In this document: piece by piece, positions 61,023 through 64,000 of the stretch
How positions within the stretch are numbered: position 1 is the stretch's first letter
How the letters are laid out: the number at the start of each line of letters is the position of its first letter
DNA from: Clostridia bacterium
GTDB taxonomy: Bacteria; Bacillota; Clostridia; UBA1381
Assembly: GCA_900751885.1 (NCBI GenBank)
Contig: CAADTH010000045.1
Coordinates: forward strand, 124,001-188,000
Direction of reading: 5' to 3'
Length of the DNA stretch: 64,000 bases
The notes under the pieces: model-generated
The model's input: the letters and a program-made list of their open reading frames with translations, nothing else
Databases searched by the model: none
Told to the model about the DNA's origin: nothing
Translations under genes and position numbers: made by a program

Positions 61023-61208
61023 ACATCCCTCCAAATGTTCCTTCGCTTTCCTATACCGCTCACACATATTATAAACTACTCTCTCACTTACCTTCTGTTT
61101 TTTTAATCTCTAAATTCAGAAGCATCAATCGGTAAAGACATTATTTCCATGTAATGGTAAATAAATACATATATCGATCATATCGGTCGGAATAAACGCA
61201 CAATTAAT

Positions 61209-62039
61209 TCATTTCAATTCCACTATTTTCCTGGCATACATTCTGTTCGCGGCGTGTTTATGTGGGATACCGGCTGAATTGCAATCAAAAACATACTCAC
61301 AACAGTTTTCAATATACCAGTCATGGTAAAGGGTAAGGAGCTGACCTGACTTCCAATGTTGGGAATGGCTCTTTTTCCCAGGCACATCCTTGATAAACGG
61401 TTTATCTACTAAAAGGTGGAACGCATTTATTCCCCCATCGTTCGTAAAACTCTTGTAGTTTGCAAATATTTCTTCCTTCATTTCCGGCTTTATGTAGTGC
61501 AATACACCGCTTGAAAAAAGAATATCATACTTTCGTTCCAGCCTAAAATCCCAAATATTCGCTTTAAAAACATCGACAAAAACATTCGCTTTATCCGCTA
61601 ATCTTTTGGTCTTTTCAATACCTGCATCCGAAATATCAAATGCACTGACTTGATATCCGCAGCGTGCAAAAAATACAGAATCTTTTCCCTCGCCGCAGCC
61701 TATATCAAGTAAACGCAATGGTTTGACCGGCGGCATAAGCTCCAATACCTTCAGACACATTGTAGATGGCTGCACACCCCAAAAATATTCATCATTTTTA
61801 TAGAATTCTTCGTAGTATGAACGGGGATCAAAATTATGGGAATACCCCATCAGTCTGTCTATACTAATATTGAGTATCGCCGCTAAGGCAGGTAAAAGAG
61901 AGATATCGGGTGTTGTTTGTCCATTTTCCCACTTGCTTACCGCCTGATATGTAATGCCAAGCTGCTTTGCAAGCTCTTCTTGCGTTAAACTGCGTTCCTT
62001 ACGATATCGTACTATGTTTGAACCAATCATATCTTTCAA
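61209..62039 (-). CDS. XRE-type helix-turn-helix fused to a SAM methyltransferase
   Basis: 276 residues. The N-terminal HTH (about 3-65; RKERSLTQEELAKQLGITYQAVSKWENGQTTPDISLLPALAAIL) is joined to a TehB-like methyltransferase (about 90-276; LRLLDIGCGEGKDSVFFARCGYQVSAFDISDAGIEKTKRLAD, DILFSSGVLHYIKPE). GGAGG eight bases upstream indicates a TTG start at 62039; ATG at 62030 is the alternative. It has an inverted repeat on its promoter (62067-62101), which suggests autoregulation. The methyl acceptor is unknown; TehB relatives act on oxyanions. Confidence 0.87.
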   Translation of the reverse strand: MKDMIGSNIVRYRKERSLTQEELAKQLGITYQAVSKWENGQTTPDISLLPALAAILNISIDRLMGYSHNFDPRSYYEEFYKNDEYFWGVQPSTMCLKVLELMPPVKPLRLLDIGCGEGKDSVFFARCGYQVSAFDISDAGIEKTKRLADKANVFVDVFKANIWDFRLERKYDILFSSGVLHYIKPEMKEEIFANYKSFTNDGGINAFHLLVDKPFIKDVPGKKSHSQHWKSGQLLTLYHDWYIENCCEYVFDCNSAGIPHKHAANRMYARKIVELK

Positions 62040-62058
62040 GATTATCACCTCCAAACAT

Positions 62059-62088
62059 ATTATATCAAATACACAGAGGAAACATCAA
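62059..62088 (-). promoter_or_regulatory. Promoter of the HTH-methyltransferase gene
   Basis: TTGATG and TATAAT with an 18-base spacer on the minus strand, overlapped by an inverted repeat. Confidence 0.65.
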
Positions 62089-62101
62089 TAACTGTGTATT
62101 T
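62067..62101. promoter_or_regulatory. Probable operator of the HTH-methyltransferase gene
   Basis: A perfect 10-bp inverted repeat AAATACACAG...CTGTGTATTT, 15 bases apart, covers the spacer and the -35. Binding by the HTH of the same gene would block transcription; this is an inference. Confidence 0.5.
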
Positions 62102-62175
62102 TAGTACGGCACAAAACTCAACAACTGGTTTATCTTTTGAGAACGATAGAACTATTTTATTACTGTGAAACAGTT

Positions 62176-62991
62176 CTATTTTTTAATACTCCGAATATAA
62201 ACATGCACTCTTCTGGCATTCACCGATGTATACTGCTCCACTCCACATGCCACCGCCATCTGTACCCGTCTTGCCACCTCCTGAAGGGGGTATCCCCACT
62301 CCATCACAACCGACATATCAATGTGCGCTCCATGCTCTGTCTTTCTGATGTTCACACTAATCACCCGGTCAATTCCTTCCACCTGCTTTGCCTCATGCGC
62401 GGCAATTTCCGCCACCACATTATCCGAAATTTCATAATTACCCATATAGCTGAAGGTCGGGCGAACAATTGATTTATCCGCGTCGGGCGTTTTTCTGCCG
62501 CCGGATAGATTCTTCTGAAAAATTCGAAGCGGATGCAGAAAATAGCCCGAAAATTCCTTCTTTATCTCAAATGTCGGTACTGGAATCACATGTTTTCCCT
62601 CATTTAAGCGCATGTCCTGCGCCTTTGCCATCTCCTCCGGCGTCGCCACATCCTGGATTCGGATGATTTTGTCAATCGGCGGCAAAGCGAGGGCTTCCGC
62701 AATGCGATGTACCATCGCGTCGGACGTTCCGAGAATCATCACACACTCAATATGATTCTCCCTCAGTGCCCTTTGTACTTCCCTTACATGCTCCTGACTT
62801 GTAAAAAGTGCTCGCCGAACGGACGCAATCTTTGTCGGCTCTTTTTTCGCCGACACTCCTGCCAAAAGCTTTGTGCCAGAAATCAATAGCCCATCATCAA
62901 TGACCGCATCCGCATCATATTTTCTTGCCACCATAATCGAACGGTGGCTTTTTCCTGTGCCGCTTGGTCCTACAAACGCTATCGTCCGCAT
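62176..62991 (-). CDS. P-loop ATPase domain fused to an Asp23/Gls24 domain
   Basis: 271 residues. A Walker A GPSGTGKSHRS starts an N-terminal P-loop domain (1-about 165) with IDDGLLI and an Asp/Arg-rich middle. The C-terminal 100 residues (YEISDNVVAEIAAHEAKQVEGIDRVISVNI...VEWGYPLQEVARRVQMAVACGVEQYTSVNARRVHVYI) are an Asp23/Gls24 domain, normally a stand-alone envelope-stress protein. The job of the ATPase is unknown. It ends ten bases before the Rex stop. Confidence 0.85.
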   Translation of the reverse strand: MRTIAFVGPSGTGKSHRSIMVARKYDADAVIDDGLLISGTKLLAGVSAKKEPTKIASVRRALFTSQEHVREVQRALRENHIECVMILGTSDAMVHRIAEALALPPIDKIIRIQDVATPEEMAKAQDMRLNEGKHVIPVPTFEIKKEFSGYFLHPLRIFQKNLSGGRKTPDADKSIVRPTFSYMGNYEISDNVVAEIAAHEAKQVEGIDRVISVNIRKTEHGAHIDMSVVMEWGYPLQEVARRVQMAVACGVEQYTSVNARRVHVYIRSIKK

Positions 62992-63001
62992 TTTTTTCCT
63001 C

Positions 63002-63643
63002 CTATTGCTCGCTACCCTGTTTGATTTTGTAGGACAGCGTCATCAAGCTGTCCGACAGATGCACATTCTCAATCGCAACGTTTTTTTTGGTTTTCAGCTC
63101 CGCGTAGGAAAAATTCCAAAGCCCTTTGATTCCCAACTCAACCAATAAATCAGCCACCGGCTCAATCGCCGCCTTTGGCACAGTCAAAATTCCAATATCC
63201 ACTGTATTCTCTTTCATGAAAGGCTCCAAATCATCAATATGAAGTACCTTGACTCCGTTGATTTGTGTGCCAACTACCGCTTCGTCCACATCAAAAATCC
63301 CTGCCAGCCGAAATCCGCGCCGCTCAAATGTATTATGGTTTGCCAACGCGCGTCCCAGATTTCCCGCACCGATAATGACCGTGGTAAACGATTCGTGAAG
63401 CCCTAAAATTTCACCAATTTCCTGATATAAGTGCTCTACATTGTATCCGTATCCCTGCTGTCCAAATCCGCCGAAATAATTGAAATCCTGACGAATCTGT
63501 GACGCGGTAACATTCATTTTCTCGCTCAGCATATTGGAAGATATTCTCGTAATATCCTGCTTTAACAGCTCCCCCAAATAGCGGTAATAACGCGGTAGAC
63601 GCTTAATTACCACCGACGGAACCCTTTTTCCGTTATAATTCAA
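63002..63643 (-). CDS. rex: Redox-sensing repressor Rex
   Basis: 213 residues. The winged helix (VIKRLPRYYRYLGELLKQ; MNVTASQIRQDFNYFGGFGQQGYGYNVEHLY) binds operators and the Rossmann domain (TTVIIGAGNLGRALANHNTF) senses NADH/NAD. It controls fermentation genes. GGAGG eight bases upstream selects a TTG at 63643; an ATG at 63679 has no ribosome site and lies at the promoter. A Rex-type operator overlaps its promoter. The P-loop/Asp23 gene starts ten bases downstream of its stop. Confidence 0.95.
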   Translation of the reverse strand: MNYNGKRVPSVVIKRLPRYYRYLGELLKQDITRISSNMLSEKMNVTASQIRQDFNYFGGFGQQGYGYNVEHLYQEIGEILGLHESFTTVIIGAGNLGRALANHNTFERRGFRLAGIFDVDEAVVGTQINGVKVLHIDDLEPFMKENTVDIGILTVPKAAIEPVADLLVELGIKGLWNFSYAELKTKKNVAIENVHLSDSLMTLSYKIKQGSEQ

Positions 63644-63678
63644 TCTTGCCACCTCCTGTGTGGGTGTGATTTTAAACA

Positions 63679-63696
63679 TTGTTTATTATATCACAA
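63679..63696. promoter_or_regulatory. Rex-type operator at the rex promoter
   Basis: TTGTTTATTATATCACAA matches the Rex consensus TTGTTAA-N4-TTAACAA at most positions and covers the -10. This implies autoregulation. Confidence 0.6.
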
Positions 63697-63713
63697 ACCA
63701 GGATTTCTGTATA
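63685..63713 (-). promoter_or_regulatory. Promoter of rex
   Basis: TATACA and TATAAT with a 17-base spacer on the minus strand. It lies so close to the ATG at 63679 that translation must start further in, at TTG 63643. Confidence 0.6.
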
Positions 63714-63827
63714 GAGTTTTTTGGTTTTTCTTGCGTTTGCCCTGTTTCTTTCCAGCCCCCACGCTCTTCCCTTTCAAAACGGCGTTCTTCTTCTGCGGCA
63801 ATCTATGTTCCCTCTCTACCCAAACAC

Positions 63828-63862
63828 AAAACGGACTATGCTGTTGCATAGCCCGTTTTAAA
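63828..63862. terminator. Terminator after the oxidoreductase gene
   Basis: AAAACGGACTATGC and GCATAGCCCGTTTT around TGTT, with T/A runs on both sides; one mismatch. Confidence 0.75.
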
Positions 63863-63873
63863 ATTCTTTGTTT

Positions 63874-64000
63874 TTATTTTGTTTCGTTCTTATTCAAAAG
63901 GTCTTCCCAAATGCTGTCTACTTCCTTCTGAATTTCTTCAATCATCCACTCGTTGCCCTTTTTGAATACGTGACGGAATCTTCCCTGTGCCTTCAAATAT
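63874..64000 (-). CDS. C-terminus of a 2-oxoacid:ferredoxin oxidoreductase beta subunit, partial
   Basis: 41 residues before a TAA at 63874; the gene continues past the right edge. YLKAQGRFRHVFKKGNEWMIEEIQKEVDSIWEDLLNKNE matches the C-terminal helix of the thiamine-diphosphate (PorB/KorB-type) subunit. The tail alone cannot tell pyruvate from other 2-oxoacid specificity. Next to rex, in line with redox control of fermentation. Confidence 0.65.
   Translation of the reverse strand, partial: YLKAQGRFRHVFKKGNEWMIEEIQKEVDSIWEDLLNKNETK

Overview
The window comes from a low-to-mid GC member of the Clostridia (Bacillota). SpoIIM points to a sporulating lineage. Type III glutamine synthetase, RNase M5, the ylxM-ffh-rpsP-khpA and dnaX-ybaB-recR gene orders, Rex, and the tail of a ferredoxin-dependent 2-oxoacid oxidoreductase point to a strict anaerobe. 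The large secreted glycosidase and the L-rhamnose isomerase suit a plant- or mucin-glycan user, probably from a gut. I do not assign a genus.

Layout. 1-7.6 kb: a cut HlyD-type adaptor, a patatin-like lipase behind a possible leader-peptide attenuator, and a 1434-residue secreted glycosidase with its AraC regulator. 7.7-12.4 kb: a cas-less CRISPR mini-array, tRNA-Ala(CGC), a DUF1622 protein, and an McrB-McrC-TIR operon, which together form a small defence island. 13-27 kb: an accessory region described below. 27-47 kb: ordinary chromosome (guaA, dtd, ABC-F, polyphosphate phosphotransferase, SLH glucosaminidase, dacF-pdp-xerD-spoIIM, proC-aspartate aminotransferase, Na/Pi transporter, glutamine synthetase III, LUD protein). 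47-49 kb: tRNA-Asp, tRNA-Trp, a small PH-like/SHOCT protein and a decayed ribbon-helix-helix gene. 49-64 kb: translation, secretion and replication core (trmD, rimM, khpA, rpsP, ffh, ylxM, RNase M5, SRP RNA, dnaX, ybaB, recR), rhaA, two unusual fusion proteins, and rex.

Main discovery. Two 24-bp near-palindromic sites in inverted orientation (20832-20855 and 21070-21093) bracket a strong promoter (21007-21034). They lie 7 bp from the end of a complete tyrosine recombinase gene (21101-21940). This is the anatomy of an invertible phase-variation promoter. As assembled, the promoter points antisense into the recombinase. After inversion it would point at a seven-gene operon (13050-20659) that has no convincing promoter of its own. 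Five of the seven encode zinc-ribbon proteins, four of these with membrane segments. One is a membrane-anchored subtilisin-type protease and another carries a propeller-like ectodomain. The operon looks like an undescribed, phase-variable envelope system. On the other side of the recombinase, a separately promoted operon encodes a single-chain protein with one degenerate and three intact AAA+ modules, plus two membrane partners.

Other points of interest are a -1 slippery heptamer exactly where the last zinc-ribbon gene changes to a more protein-like frame, an A-AAA-AAG heptamer in frame in dnaX, a carbohydrate-binding-like module inserted inside a glycosidase barrel, a P-loop/Asp23 fusion, an HTH/methyltransferase fusion with an operator on its promoter, and a candidate small RNA next to tRNA-Asp.
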